Shown here piece by piece: positions 26,616-35,546 of a DNA stretch of 64,000 nucleotides (its first letter is position 1; each line of letters starts with the position of its first letter). The notes under the pieces were generated by a model that saw nothing but the letters and a program-made list of their open reading frames with translations, searched no databases and had not been told where the DNA came from. Made by a program: the position numbers and the translations under genes. The stretch is from JALZEG01 sp035942255 (lineage in GTDB: Bacteria; Actinomycetota; CADDZG01; WHSQ01): the NCBI GenBank assembly GCA_035942255.1, contig DASZDG010000079.1, positions 36,269 to 100,268 on the forward strand, in the 5' to 3' direction.

Positions 26616-28181
26616 TCAGCGACGGGAGGAGGCCGTGCGGAGGAACCGGTCGCAGCTCAGCTCGCCGCGGTAGACGTCGAGCGCCCGGCGCAGCGTGCGC
26701 GGGAGCCGGACGGGGGGGCCGAGGTCGCCGCGCGCCAGCGCGTCGAGCATCCCGCCCGTCGAGCCGGGATCGGAGAGGGCCGCGCAACGGGGAGAGCGCA
26801 CCGGCAGCGGCAGTGGCAGCGCACGCTCGAAGCCGGTCCGTTCCGTGAGCAACACCGGCGACATCGCCTCGAGCGCGGAAGCCGACGGGCTCGGAGAGAT
26901 CGACGGCACCGGCGACGGCGACGTCGAGGGAGAAGGCGAGGGGCTCGGCACCGGGACGCCCGGGTACGGCGCCGGAACTGGCTCCTCGTAGTCGGGCTGG
27001 GGAAGGACGAGGAGCGCCGAGCCGACCGCGCGCTCGGGATTGTCCGACGGACGGTTGACGAGCCCGCCCTCGACCCACATCGCGGTCGACCCGCCGCCAT
27101 CGAGGTTCAACGCCCACGTCGCGCCGAGGTGCTCCATCAGCTTCGCGAACTCGACCGGCGTCATGCCCACCGACCGCTCCTGGCGCCCGTCGACGGTGAC
27201 GAGCAGGACCTTCCCGCTGGGGGTGACGCCGACGCCGGTGCGCGGGTTGCGGTCGCAGAAGTACGAGTCCTCGCAGTCCTCGGCGGTGATCGCGCCGTCC
27301 TCGAGGAGCGTCGGGTTCCCACCGATCGTCTCGATGACGCCCGGCCATCCCGACGACCAGGTCAGCGTCAGCGTCTCGCCGACCGCGATCGACTTCTGCA
27401 TGGTCGTCGCCTGCCTCGTCCCGATCGGGGCCGACAGCACGATGCCCCCGCGGCGCGCCATCCGCCGTTTGTGGCAGCGGAACGCCTCGACGACGAGGTC
27501 CTGCTGGACCCCCGTCTGGTCTTCGTTCCATGCCACGGCGCCGGGGGCCGCGAGGCGAACCGAGCACGCGTTCTCGGGCGTACGGAACAACGAGCCACCC
27601 TCCGGCGTGTACGCGGCGTAGCCCGCGCCGGACGGCTCCTGCACGTTCCAGTCGCGGATCTTCCACAGCGCGCCGGAGTCGTGCTGGAGCGCGGTGGCCG
27701 AGAACTTCGGGTGGCCGATGAACGCGCTCTGCTCGTCGTACGACAGAGCGAAGTTGCGCCCCCAGATCAGCGGCGACGCGTCGAGGCGCCCGTCGGTCGC
27801 GAACAGGTTCACCGGGCGTCCCGCTCCCGGGTCGGAGGGGAGCAGCGTGTAGTCGCCGTTGATCGCCGCTATCGCGCCCTTGCGCGACGCCATCGAGCTC
27901 GTCGTCTCGTGGCCGGGGATCTTGTCGTTCGCGAGCACGGTGTCGAGCGTGAGCTCGCGCGACGGCTCGACGCGCAGCACGCGGATGCGGTTGGGGATCT
28001 TGCGGTCGTACATGCGGACGAGGACGAGCCCCGGCGCGACGCGCTCGCGACGGACGCGGTACCGCTCGCGCGCCGACGCAGGCGCGTGCGAACCCGGTGG
28101 GAGGGCCAGCGCTAAGGCGAGCGTGGCGCACAGGGCGCCCGGGATTACCTTGTTCCGCTTGTTGCCTGGAAGCCGCAGCAC
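26616..28181 (-). CDS. Secreted phosphodiester glycosidase (NAGPA-like) domain protein
   Basis: A 521-residue exported protein with a signal peptide ('ALCATLALALALPPGSHA'). The NAGPA-type domain spans about residues 60-395: 'GAIAAINGDYTL', 'GKVLLVTVDGRQ', 'SVGMTPVEFAKLMEHLG' and 'WALNLDGGGSTAMW' are its most conserved motifs. Members remove GlcNAc from phosphodiesters or act on cell-wall teichoic-acid-like linkages. A Pro/Ser-rich tract (about 400-440) separates it from a cysteine-containing tail ('GELSCDRFL') that may anchor it to the wall. GTG at 28181 gives an N-region with several Arg/Lys; no good ribosome-binding site is seen. Confidence 0.85.
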   Translation of the reverse strand: MLRLPGNKRNKVIPGALCATLALALALPPGSHAPASARERYRVRRERVAPGLVLVRMYDRKIPNRIRVLRVEPSRELTLDTVLANDKIPGHETTSSMASRKGAIAAINGDYTLLPSDPGAGRPVNLFATDGRLDASPLIWGRNFALSYDEQSAFIGHPKFSATALQHDSGALWKIRDWNVQEPSGAGYAAYTPEGGSLFRTPENACSVRLAAPGAVAWNEDQTGVQQDLVVEAFRCHKRRMARRGGIVLSAPIGTRQATTMQKSIAVGETLTLTWSSGWPGVIETIGGNPTLLEDGAITAEDCEDSYFCDRNPRTGVGVTPSGKVLLVTVDGRQERSVGMTPVEFAKLMEHLGATWALNLDGGGSTAMWVEGGLVNRPSDNPERAVGSALLVLPQPDYEEPVPAPYPGVPVPSPSPSPSTSPSPVPSISPSPSASALEAMSPVLLTERTGFERALPLPLPVRSPRCAALSDPGSTGGMLDALARGDLGPPVRLPRTLRRALDVYRGELSCDRFLRTASSRR

Positions 28182-28351
28182 CTGATCGAGACTAGCAAGC
28201 GTCGCCCGCCCCGCGCGGCGCGCGCCGCCAGCGGGGCAACCAATCCACCGAATGGGCGAAGCGCCGTGATACCGTCATCCGCCGACGAGGCCCCCGGGTG
28301 TGACGCACCGGTCGCGCGGCCCCCACGAGAACCCACCAAGGAGGAAACCGC

Positions 28352-29398
28352 TTGACGAGGACTGCGAAGCGCGCGGCGATCATCGGGGGCGGCGTCCTCG
28401 CGCTCGCGGCAGGGATCTTCTTCCTGCTGCTGAACAAGGACGCGATCGACGACGTGCCGGGACTCGGGAACCTCGTCGGCGACGCGACGTGCCCGCTGAC
28501 GTCCCACGAGCCCGACAGGGAGTCGCGCGCCGAGCGGCCGGCGGTCGCCATCAAGATCGAGAACAATCCCGTCGCGTATCCGTTGTCGGGCCTCGAAGAC
28601 GCCGAGATCGTGTACGAGGAGCCTGTCGAGGGCGGGCTCACGCGCTTCATGGCGATCTATCACTGCACGGACTCCGGCCAGGCCGGCCCCGTGCGCAGCG
28701 CGCGGATCGTCGACCCGCCGATCATGTCGCCGTACACGTCGATCCTCGGCGCCGCCGGTGGGAACGACATCGTCCGGGCGGCGCTCGACGACGCCGGCAT
28801 CATCACGATCGACGAGGATCGCGCCGGCTCGGCCATGACCCGCGTCGACCGTCCCGGGATCACTTCCGAGCACACGCTCTACGCCGACACCGCCGCGATC
28901 CGCAAAGTCGGCCGGCAATCGTTCGAAGACCCGCCCCCGGATGACATCTTCGAGTTCGGCGACCTCCAGGGGACCGGCCGCCGCGCCCGCTCGATCACGT
29001 TGACGTTCAGCGTCGCGAGCGTCGTCTCGTACGACTGGACCGGCGAGAGGTGGGCGCGCAGCGACGGCGATGCGCCGCTCGTCAACGACCTCGGTGAGCA
29101 GATCGAGGTCGACAACGTGCTGATCGAGGAGCACACCGTCGAGCACTCCGACCGGCTCAGCGACTCGCTCGGCACCCCGTCGCCGGAGATCGTCGACGTA
29201 ACGGGCTCCGGACGCGCGTTCCTGTTCCGCGACGGGAGGATGTTCGCCGGCAAGTGGTCCCGCGAGTCGGTCGACGAGCCGGTCCGCTTCGAGACGCGCG
29301 GCGGCGACGCGTTCGTGCTGAAGCCGGGCACGACGTGGATCGAGCTGCTTCCCGACAAGGCGGGCGACGTGAAGGGGACGTTCGACGTTGCGAAGTAG
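28352..29398 (+). CDS. DUF3048 (YerB-like) membrane-anchored protein
   Basis: A 348-residue protein with one N-terminal membrane helix ('GGGVLALAAGIFFLLLN') and an extracellular DUF3048 region. Motifs are 'PAVAIKIENNPVAYPLSGLE', 'IVYEEPVEGGLTRFMAIY', 'GPVRSARIVDPPI', 'RAFLFRDGRM' and 'KPGTTWIELLPDKAGDV'. DUF3048 proteins such as B. subtilis YerB are cell-surface proteins of unknown activity. TTG at 28352 follows 'CAAGGAGG' at good spacing. A close paralogue starts inside the last codons. Confidence 0.88.
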   Translation: MTRTAKRAAIIGGGVLALAAGIFFLLLNKDAIDDVPGLGNLVGDATCPLTSHEPDRESRAERPAVAIKIENNPVAYPLSGLEDAEIVYEEPVEGGLTRFMAIYHCTDSGQAGPVRSARIVDPPIMSPYTSILGAAGGNDIVRAALDDAGIITIDEDRAGSAMTRVDRPGITSEHTLYADTAAIRKVGRQSFEDPPPDDIFEFGDLQGTGRRARSITLTFSVASVVSYDWTGERWARSDGDAPLVNDLGEQIEVDNVLIEEHTVEHSDRLSDSLGTPSPEIVDVTGSGRAFLFRDGRMFAGKWSRESVDEPVRFETRGGDAFVLKPGTTWIELLPDKAGDVKGTFDVAK

Positions 29399-30422
29399 AG
29401 ACGCGGGCCTCGCCCTCGCCGCTGCCTTGCTTACGGCGGCGTGCAGCAGCGCGTCCGGCAGCGACGCCGGGTCGATGCCTCCTCCGCCGAAGCCCGAGCC
29501 GATCCTGTGCCCGCTGTCGGGGCTCGAAGCGCCGTCGGCCGCTCACGCCGCGCGGCCTGCCGTCGCCGTGAAGGTCGAGAACTCCCCGGCCGCGTACCCG
29601 CTGTCGGGGCTCGAGCACGCGGAGGTCGTCTACGAGGAGCAGGTCGAGGGCGGCATGACGCGCTTCATGGCGATCTTCCATTGCAACGACACGCCGAAGG
29701 TGGGACCGGTGCGCAGCGCGCGCGAGGTCGACCCCGCGATCATGGCGCCCGCCACGCGCATCCTCGCGTCCGCCGGCGGCAACGACATCGTGCGCGACGT
29801 CCTCACCGAGGCCGGCGTCGTGCTCGTCGACGAGGACAACGCCGGCGCGGCGATGCGCAGGATCGAACGGCCCGGGATCGGGCTCGAGCACACGCTCTAC
29901 GGCCACACGAGCAAGCTCCGGAAGCTGGGGGCCGAGGACTTCCGGAAGCCGCCGCCCGGCGGGATCTTCGCGTTCGGCGACATGGCCGGGAAATGGCGCC
30001 CCGCGAGGACCGTGACCGTGAGCTTCGGCCTCGCGACCTCGATCACCTACCGGTTCGAGAACGGCCGGTGGTACCGCAGCGAGCGCGGTGAGGACTTCGT
30101 CGTCGAATCCGGCCGCCAGATCGCGGTCGACAACGTCGTCATCGAGGAGCACGACGTGAACAACTCGACGCGGATCTTCGACGTCGCAGGCAACCCCTCG
30201 ATCGAGATCGCCGACGTCACGGGCTCGGGCCGCGCGCTCGTGTTCCGCGACGGCATGGTGATCGTCGGGCGGTGGGTGCGCGCGAAGGAGACCGACAAGG
30301 TGACGTACGAGACGATCGCCGGCCGGGAGATAAACCTGAAGCCGGGGTCCACGTGGATCGAGCTCCTCCCCAGCGACCGCGGCGACGTCAAGGGATCGTT
30401 CAGCTACTCCGCGCGCCTCTAG
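29388..30422 (+). CDS. DUF3048 (YerB-like) lipoprotein, tandem paralogue
   Basis: A 344-residue protein homologous over its length to the gene just upstream ('PAVAVKVENSPAAYPLSGLE', 'VVYEEQVEGGMTRFMAIF', 'GPVRSAREVDPAI', 'KPGSTWIELLPSDRGDVKG'). Here the N-terminus is a lipoprotein signal ending in 'LLTAACSS' instead of a plain membrane helix. TTG 29388 overlaps the end of the previous gene by 11 bp, so the pair is coupled. Two copies with different anchoring suggest a heteromeric surface complex or a recent duplication with divergence; that is inference. Confidence 0.88.
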   Translation: MRSRDAGLALAAALLTAACSSASGSDAGSMPPPPKPEPILCPLSGLEAPSAAHAARPAVAVKVENSPAAYPLSGLEHAEVVYEEQVEGGMTRFMAIFHCNDTPKVGPVRSAREVDPAIMAPATRILASAGGNDIVRDVLTEAGVVLVDEDNAGAAMRRIERPGIGLEHTLYGHTSKLRKLGAEDFRKPPPGGIFAFGDMAGKWRPARTVTVSFGLATSITYRFENGRWYRSERGEDFVVESGRQIAVDNVVIEEHDVNNSTRIFDVAGNPSIEIADVTGSGRALVFRDGMVIVGRWVRAKETDKVTYETIAGREINLKPGSTWIELLPSDRGDVKGSFSYSARL

Positions 30423-30423
30423 C

Positions 30424-31167
30424 TCACTCGGGCGCCAGGCCCTCGAACTGCCGGGCGACCGCGTCGCGTTCCGGCGGCGCGAGCACGTCCTTCGCCATCT
30501 CCTCTGCGTAAGGACACCCGCTGGCCGCGACCGCGGCGGACGCCGCGTCGTAGTCGTAGTCGGTCCGGCGCAGCGAGACCGTCTCGGCGAGCAGCGCCCA
30601 GTAGGCGCCCCGGGCCCCCTCGTACGGCATGCCGACGCTGCCCGCGTTGACGACCCTCGTCGCGCCGGCGGAGCGGTCGAACTGCATGTGGGTGTGACCG
30701 CACACGACCACGGGGGCCGAGACGCCGGCGACCGCGTCTCGCAGCCGCGCCTCGGGCGTGAGCACCGTCAGCGACTCGTCGTCGCTGCGGGGGGAGCCGT
30801 GGCAGAACAAGACGTCGCCGAGGCCCTCTACCGTCACCGTCACCGATTCGCTCTGGTCCAGGAGGAACGCGCGCTGCGCCTCGTCGAGCCGCTCGTGGCA
30901 CCAGCGCGTCACCTCCGCCACCCACTCCGGCATCTCCTCGCCGAGCGCCGCGACGGAGCGGTCGGCGTTGCCGCGCACGTACAGCGCGGGGACGCCCGGG
31001 TCCATCGCCAGCGCGACGGCCTCTCGTGGGAACGGCCCCCACGCGAGGTCTCCGCCGAAGACGACGAGGTCGGCCTCGGCGCGGGCCTCGTCCAGCACTG
31101 CCTGCAGCGCCGCGGCGTTCCCGTGGACGTCGTAGAGCGCGGCGACGCGCGCGGCGCGGCGCGTCAC
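30424..31167 (-). CDS. Calcineurin-like metallophosphoesterase
   Basis: A 247-residue cytoplasmic protein with the metallophosphoesterase core: 'AALYDVHGNAAAL' (D-x-H-x-N at residues 13-17), 'VVFGGDLAWGPFPRE' (GGD), 'YVRGNADR' (GN-D), 'VLFCHGSPRSDDES' and 'VVCGHTHMQFDR' (GHTH). These are the ligands of a dinuclear metal centre. It resembles diadenosine-tetraphosphatase/YfcE-like enzymes of bacteria; the substrate is open. GTG 31167 lies 7 bp after the stop of the CADD-like gene on the same strand, so the two form a short operon. Confidence 0.85.
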   Translation of the reverse strand: MTRRAARVAALYDVHGNAAALQAVLDEARAEADLVVFGGDLAWGPFPREAVALAMDPGVPALYVRGNADRSVAALGEEMPEWVAEVTRWCHERLDEAQRAFLLDQSESVTVTVEGLGDVLFCHGSPRSDDESLTVLTPEARLRDAVAGVSAPVVVCGHTHMQFDRSAGATRVVNAGSVGMPYEGARGAYWALLAETVSLRRTDYDYDAASAAVAASGCPYAEEMAKDVLAPPERDAVARQFEGLAPE

Positions 31168-31174
31168 GGTGTGG

Positions 31175-31846
31175 TCAGCCGATGCCGCGGACGCGCGCCA
31201 CCCCGTCGAGCAGCCCGCGGATCGCGCGCGCTCCCGCGAGGGCGCCCTCCTCGGCGGCGCGCAGGTCGTCCTCGCCGTCCGCCAGCTCCTCGATCGCGGC
31301 GGCCAGCTCGCCCGCGTGCTCGACGTCGAGCTCCCCGTGCAGCTCGAAGTACTCGAGCCCCGCGCCGCGGACGCCGTACAGGTCGCGCAGCCCGGTGATC
31401 TTCGTCTCGCAGACGTCCGGTGTCTGGGACTCGTAGCCGTAGATCATCCCGAGCGCGTAGAGGGGCGACCGCGAGCGCGCGGCGGCTTCGAACGCCTCGA
31501 TGCACGCGAGCGTCTCGGCCTCCGCCGGAGTCGCGGCGACCTGCGCCTCGTCCGCTCCGACCGCGTCCGCGAACCGGAGCCAGAGCCCCGGGTGGTCGCC
31601 GTCGCGCTCGTCGGCGAGGTTCTCGAGCACGCTGCGGCGGGCCTCCGACTCCGGGAGCCTCTCCGCGAGCGCCTCCAGGTACCCCGGGAACGCCTCGACC
31701 TGGTGCCAGTACTGGCGGGCGTAGAAGTCGAGATCGCCGGTCGTGAGCGTCCCGTCGGCCCACGCCCGGTAGAAGGGGTGGTCGAGGAGCCGGTCCCCGG
31801 CAATCGTCCGGTCCAGCCGTCCTGCGATGTCCGTGCTCGGGGTCAT
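31175..31846 (-). CDS. CADD-like diiron protein, probable p-aminobenzoate synthase
   Basis: A 223-residue member of the heme-oxygenase-like diiron fold shared by TenA, PqqC and chlamydial CADD. It starts 'DHPFYRAWADG' and continues 'YARQYWHQVEAFPGYLEAL', with 'DERDGDHPGLWLRFADAVG' and 'MIYGYESQTPDVCETKITGL'. These correspond closely to CADD, which makes p-aminobenzoate by sacrificing its own tyrosine. The matching residues are present: Tyr26 aligns with CADD Tyr27 and Lys149 with Lys152 (alignment from memory). A folate role would need no separate substrate. ATG 31846 is preceded by a GGAG-type site ('ctggaggagcgcc'). Confidence 0.75.
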   Translation of the reverse strand: MTPSTDIAGRLDRTIAGDRLLDHPFYRAWADGTLTTGDLDFYARQYWHQVEAFPGYLEALAERLPESEARRSVLENLADERDGDHPGLWLRFADAVGADEAQVAATPAEAETLACIEAFEAAARSRSPLYALGMIYGYESQTPDVCETKITGLRDLYGVRGAGLEYFELHGELDVEHAGELAAAIEELADGEDDLRAAEEGALAGARAIRGLLDGVARVRGIG

Positions 31847-31924
31847 GGCGCTCCTCCAGGTCCGTCGGCGAGTGCGCGGATTCTATGCGCCACGCACGAG
31901 GCCCCGACGGCTTATCGTGCGCGG

Positions 31925-32848
31925 GTGGCGGTGATAGAGGCGCGCGGGCTGACCAAGGACTACCACTCGATGCGGGGCGGGCACACCCGCGCCCTGGACG
32001 GGCTGGACCTCACGGTCGAGCAGGGCGGCGTCTTCGGGTTCCTCGGGCCGAACGGGTCGGGCAAGACGACGACGATCCGGTGCCTGTTGGGTCTCGCGAA
32101 GCCGACGTCCGGCACGTGCAGCATCCTCGGAGCCGACTCGCAGCGCGACCTCCACCGCGTGATCCGGCGGATCGGGTCGATAGTCGAGACGCCCGCGCTG
32201 TTCGCGACCTTCACCGGACGGCGCAACCTCGAGCTGCTCGCGACGATCCACGGCATCCCCGACGCCCGCGTCGCCGAGGCGATCGAGATGGTCGGCCTCA
32301 CCGGGCGTGAGAAGGACCTGGTCAAGACGTACTCGCTCGGGATGCGCCAGCGTCTCGCGATCGCGGCCGCGCTGCTGAAGGACCCCGAGCTGCTGATCCT
32401 GGACGAGCCGGCGAACGGGCTCGACCCCGCCGGCATCAGGGAGGTCCGCGAGCTGTTGCGGCGCCTCGCGGCCGAGGGCCGCACCGTGCTCGTGTCGAGC
32501 CACATCCTCAGCGAGGTCCAGCTGATGTGCGACCGGGTCGCGATCCTCTCGCGGGGCCGGTGCGTCAGCGAGGGCTCGGTCGACGAGCTGCTGCGCGGCA
32601 CGACGGGCCACGGCCTGTTCGTGAAGGTCGACGATCTCGCGCGCGGCGCCGAGGTGCTCGCGGCCGCGGGCATGGACGCGGTGGTCGCAGGGGACCGCAT
32701 CCGCGTGTCGCCCCCCGGCGGCGACGGCGCCGCGGTCTCGCGTGTTTTGGCGGCGCAGGGGCTGTATCCCTCGGAGCTGAGGCCCGACGAGGCCGATCTC
32801 GAGACCGTCTTCCTCCAGCTGACGGGCGAAGGCGAGGCGCCGTTGTGA
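31925..32848 (+). CDS. ABC transporter ATP-binding protein
   Basis: A 307-residue ATPase with Walker A GPNGSGKTT, signature 'YSLGMRQRLAIAAALL' (the SLGM form found in bacitracin/multidrug exporters of the BcrA/CcmA type), Walker B 'LLILDEPANGLDPAGI' and 'LVSSHILSEVQ'. It is coupled to the permease gene by a GTGA overlap and together they form an ABC-2 exporter. A role in drug or peptide self-protection is common in the family but not shown here. GTG 31925 or 31931 could be the start; the divergent CADD-like gene begins 79 bp upstream. Confidence 0.9.
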   Translation: MAVIEARGLTKDYHSMRGGHTRALDGLDLTVEQGGVFGFLGPNGSGKTTTIRCLLGLAKPTSGTCSILGADSQRDLHRVIRRIGSIVETPALFATFTGRRNLELLATIHGIPDARVAEAIEMVGLTGREKDLVKTYSLGMRQRLAIAAALLKDPELLILDEPANGLDPAGIREVRELLRRLAAEGRTVLVSSHILSEVQLMCDRVAILSRGRCVSEGSVDELLRGTTGHGLFVKVDDLARGAEVLAAAGMDAVVAGDRIRVSPPGGDGAAVSRVLAAQGLYPSELRPDEADLETVFLQLTGEGEAPL

Positions 32849-33600
32849 GCGCTCTGCTGCGGTCCGAGCTCCGGAGGCTCGCGTCGCGCCGCCTCTACCG
32901 CTGGGTCGGCGGGCTCATCGCTCTCGGGATCGCGATCGGCGGGACCGTGGTCTTCCTCCGTTCTCCGACGGAGGGGTTCACGTTCTCGGAGATGGACTCG
33001 AACCTCGTCCAGGTCCTGGGCTTCCCGATGATCCTCGTGGGCTGGCTCACGGGCGCGAGCGCGATCGGCGCCGAGTGGCAGCACCGGACCGTGACCGCTC
33101 TGCTGACGTGGGAGCCGCGGCGGGGGAGGGTGCTGGGGGCGAAGGTCGCCGCCGCCGCGCTGTTCACGATCGCCGTCGTCGTGCTCCTGATGGCGCTCTT
33201 CACCGCCGTGATGGTCCCGGCGGCGGCCGTGAACGGGACGTTCGCCGGCGTGGACGGCGGGTGGTGGGCGGACTACCTGGTTGCGGTCGCGCGGGTCGCC
33301 GCCGTCGCCGCGGCGGCCTCGGCCGTCGGGTTCTCGCTCTCGACGATCGGCAGGAACACCGCGGCCGGCTTCGGAGGGGGCTTCGCGTACCTGCTGATCG
33401 GAGAGCCGCTGCTCCGCAGCTGGAGGCCCGAGTGGGGCGACTGGCTCATCGGACCGAACATGGGCCGCGTCGTCTACGGCGCCCAGGACTTCGGCGCCGC
33501 CGAGCAGACGATGGCCGGGGCGGCAGCGATCGTGGCCCTGTGGGCGCTCGCGGCCCTCGTGCTCGCGTCGTGGTTCTTCGAGCGCCGGGAGATGGCCTGA
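32845..33600 (+). CDS. ABC-2 type permease
   Basis: A 251-residue membrane protein with six hydrophobic segments: 'RWVGGLIALGIAIGGTVVFL', 'VLGFPMILVGWLTGASAIGA' followed by 'EWQHRTVTALLTWEPRR' (the conserved amphipathic loop of this permease group), then four more. GTG 32845 overlaps the ATPase stop, and the product completes the exporter. It is the same ABC-2 class as the permease at 18570-19352 but only distantly similar. Confidence 0.87.
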   Translation: MSALLRSELRRLASRRLYRWVGGLIALGIAIGGTVVFLRSPTEGFTFSEMDSNLVQVLGFPMILVGWLTGASAIGAEWQHRTVTALLTWEPRRGRVLGAKVAAAALFTIAVVVLLMALFTAVMVPAAAVNGTFAGVDGGWWADYLVAVARVAAVAAAASAVGFSLSTIGRNTAAGFGGGFAYLLIGEPLLRSWRPEWGDWLIGPNMGRVVYGAQDFGAAEQTMAGAAAIVALWALAALVLASWFFERREMA

Positions 33601-33700
33601 GGCGGCGCCGATTACGTATTTCTTTCGAGGCCCCGCAGCGATAACAAGGGGGCGAGAGGGTCTGCCCGAGGCGGAGAACGAGGCGAAAGAGGTGCTGCAA

Positions 33701-34219
33701 GTGGAGCTACGCAGGTCGACGAGGATCGGTGCGTTCGTCGTAGCCGTGATGGCGTTTGCGGGGTCGATGACGGGCATCGCGTGGGCGCCCAAGAACCTCC
33801 TCGGCGCCGGCATCACCGCCTCGTGCAGCCTGACCGACAGTGGCGCGGGGACCTTCCAGGGCTCGATCAGCGTCACGGGGTTCACGGTCGTCAGGGACGG
33901 GCTCGCGGCCGTCGGCACGATGACGGGCACGTGCACGCCCGACGTCGGCGGCACCGCTAAGCCCGTCGAGATCCCGCAGGGCACCGCGGTGGTCGTCCCG
34001 GTGACGATCGACCTGCTCACGTGCGACGTCCTCGACGTGCAGCTGGGGAACACGTCGATCCCGCAGCTCGGCATGACGGTCTTCCTGTCGGGCCGGCACC
34101 TGGTGGTCGCCCCCGGCGCCAAGGCCGAGCGGGCGCGGTTCTGCGCCGCCGCACGGCTGCTCGCGGAGCGGCCCGCGGCGAGCATGACGACCGCCCTGAA
34201 CCACCTCATCTTCCAGTAG
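33701..34219 (+). CDS. Secreted hypothetical protein
   Basis: A 172-residue protein with an N-terminal signal peptide ('GAFVVAVMAFAGSMTGIAWA') and a beta-rich mature part containing four cysteines ('TASCSLTDSGAGTF', 'TMTGTCTPDVGG', 'DLLTCDVLD', 'RARFCAAA'). No known family comes to mind. GTG 33701 is taken because AGAGGTG stands 6 nt before it; GTG 33692 is the alternative. It ends 7 bp before the VioB-like gene on the same strand, so both may be one transcript, though the products differ in location. Confidence 0.65.
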   Translation: MELRRSTRIGAFVVAVMAFAGSMTGIAWAPKNLLGAGITASCSLTDSGAGTFQGSISVTGFTVVRDGLAAVGTMTGTCTPDVGGTAKPVEIPQGTAVVVPVTIDLLTCDVLDVQLGNTSIPQLGMTVFLSGRHLVVAPGAKAERARFCAAARLLAERPAASMTTALNHLIFQ

Positions 34220-34226
34220 CGGCGAG

Positions 34227-35540
34227 GTGGACCGCCGCATAGTCATCGAGCATCGCGACGCGCTCGTCTACATGCTCGTCGAGGCGGCCGAGATCGAGCA
34301 CGCGATCTGCTGCCAGTACCTCTTCGCAGGGTTCGGCCTCAAGCAGTCGGTGTCGGAGGGCGTGACCGACCGGCAGCTTGCCGCGATCGGGCGCTGGCAA
34401 AGGACGATCCTCGAGATCGCGGCGCAGGAGATGCTGCACTTCGCGCTCGTCAACAACATGCTCGCGGCGCTGGGGGCCGCGCCGCGCGTCGGCCGGCCCA
34501 ACCTCCCGGTACAGGGGCGGCACTACCCGCCGGGCGTCCAGTTCGCGCTCATGCCGTTCGGCGAGCAGGCGCTGCGCCACTTCCTCTTCCTCGAGCGGCC
34601 CGAGGGCATCAACCTCGCCGACGCCGAAGGGTTCGAGGCCCTGCGGGAGGCGGAGCCGGTCATGAATCCCGACGACATCGTCCCGCGCCCCCAGGACTTC
34701 AGCACGGTCGGCGAGCTCTACCGGTCGATCGAGCTCGGGTTCGAGCGGCTCGTCGAGCGCTACGGCGAGGAGTGGGTCTTCATCGGCGACGAGTCCTCGC
34801 AGGCGACGCCCGAGACGTTCCAGTGGCCGGAGCTCGTGCCGGTGACGGACCTGAAGTCGGCGAAGCAGGCGATCGACGTCGTGGTCGAGCAGGGCGAGGG
34901 GCCGCGGGGGCACTGGAAGGACGCCCACTACGGGCGCCTCCTCGTGATCCTCGGCGAGTACCTCACGATGCGCAGGGAGGACCCGGCGTTCGAGCCGTCG
35001 CGTCCGGTCGTCGCGGCGAACTGCCGGCACCCGGTCGACACCGACAGCTCCTACCTGATCACGGACCCGCTCACGTCGAAGGTCATGGACTCGTTCAACG
35101 TCTCCTACGAGATCCTCCTGTACGCGCTCGCGCGCTACTTCGCGCACGGCCACGAGACGCAGGAGCAGCTGGACACGCTCGCGGACGTGGCCGTCGGGCT
35201 GATGATCCAAGTGATCCGGCCGCTGGGCATCGCTCTGACCGAGCTGCCGGTGGGGGCGGAGCTCCCCGGGAAGACGGCGGGGCCGTCTTTCGAGCTCTTC
35301 CACGCGAGCGGCTACCTGCTGCCCCACACGTGGCAGGCGTGGGTGCTGCTGCACGAGCGCATGTCCGAGCTCGAGGCGTTCCTCGAGCGGACGGCGATGG
35401 AGCCCGGCGCCCCCGAATCCCTGACGCAGGTGACGGCCGCGGTGGGCCGGTTGAAGGAGAAGCTGGTGTCGAAGATGGTTCGGCTGGCGGAGCGCAAGGT
35501 CGCGCCCCCGCAGTCCGAGTCGCTTACCCCGGGGGGCTGA
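34227..35540 (+). CDS. Ferritin-like protein of the VioB/iminophenyl-pyruvate dimer synthase type
   Basis: A 437-residue cytoplasmic protein whose first 130 residues match the ferritin-like domain found in VioB (violacein pathway): 'AAEIEHAICCQYLFAGFGL' and 'LEIAAQEMLHFALVNNMLAAL' carry the E-x-x-H and E-x-x-x-H pairs that bind a diiron or heme-type cofactor in ferritin-like proteins. Further helices such as 'RGHWKDAHYGRLLVILGEYL' and 'NVSYEILLYALARYFAHG' are in keeping with stand-alone actinobacterial members. VioB itself is about 1,000 residues long and makes an indole dimer; no other violacein genes are nearby, so the reaction is unknown. GTG 34227 follows GGCGAGG. Confidence 0.78.
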   Translation: MDRRIVIEHRDALVYMLVEAAEIEHAICCQYLFAGFGLKQSVSEGVTDRQLAAIGRWQRTILEIAAQEMLHFALVNNMLAALGAAPRVGRPNLPVQGRHYPPGVQFALMPFGEQALRHFLFLERPEGINLADAEGFEALREAEPVMNPDDIVPRPQDFSTVGELYRSIELGFERLVERYGEEWVFIGDESSQATPETFQWPELVPVTDLKSAKQAIDVVVEQGEGPRGHWKDAHYGRLLVILGEYLTMRREDPAFEPSRPVVAANCRHPVDTDSSYLITDPLTSKVMDSFNVSYEILLYALARYFAHGHETQEQLDTLADVAVGLMIQVIRPLGIALTELPVGAELPGKTAGPSFELFHASGYLLPHTWQAWVLLHERMSELEAFLERTAMEPGAPESLTQVTAAVGRLKEKLVSKMVRLAERKVAPPQSESLTPGG

Positions 35541-35546
35541 ACGGGC

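Noticed and set aside
24587..26848. 753-codon plus frame across murJ and the sulfotransferase
   Set aside because: Shadow of two convincing genes; no domain-like sequence.
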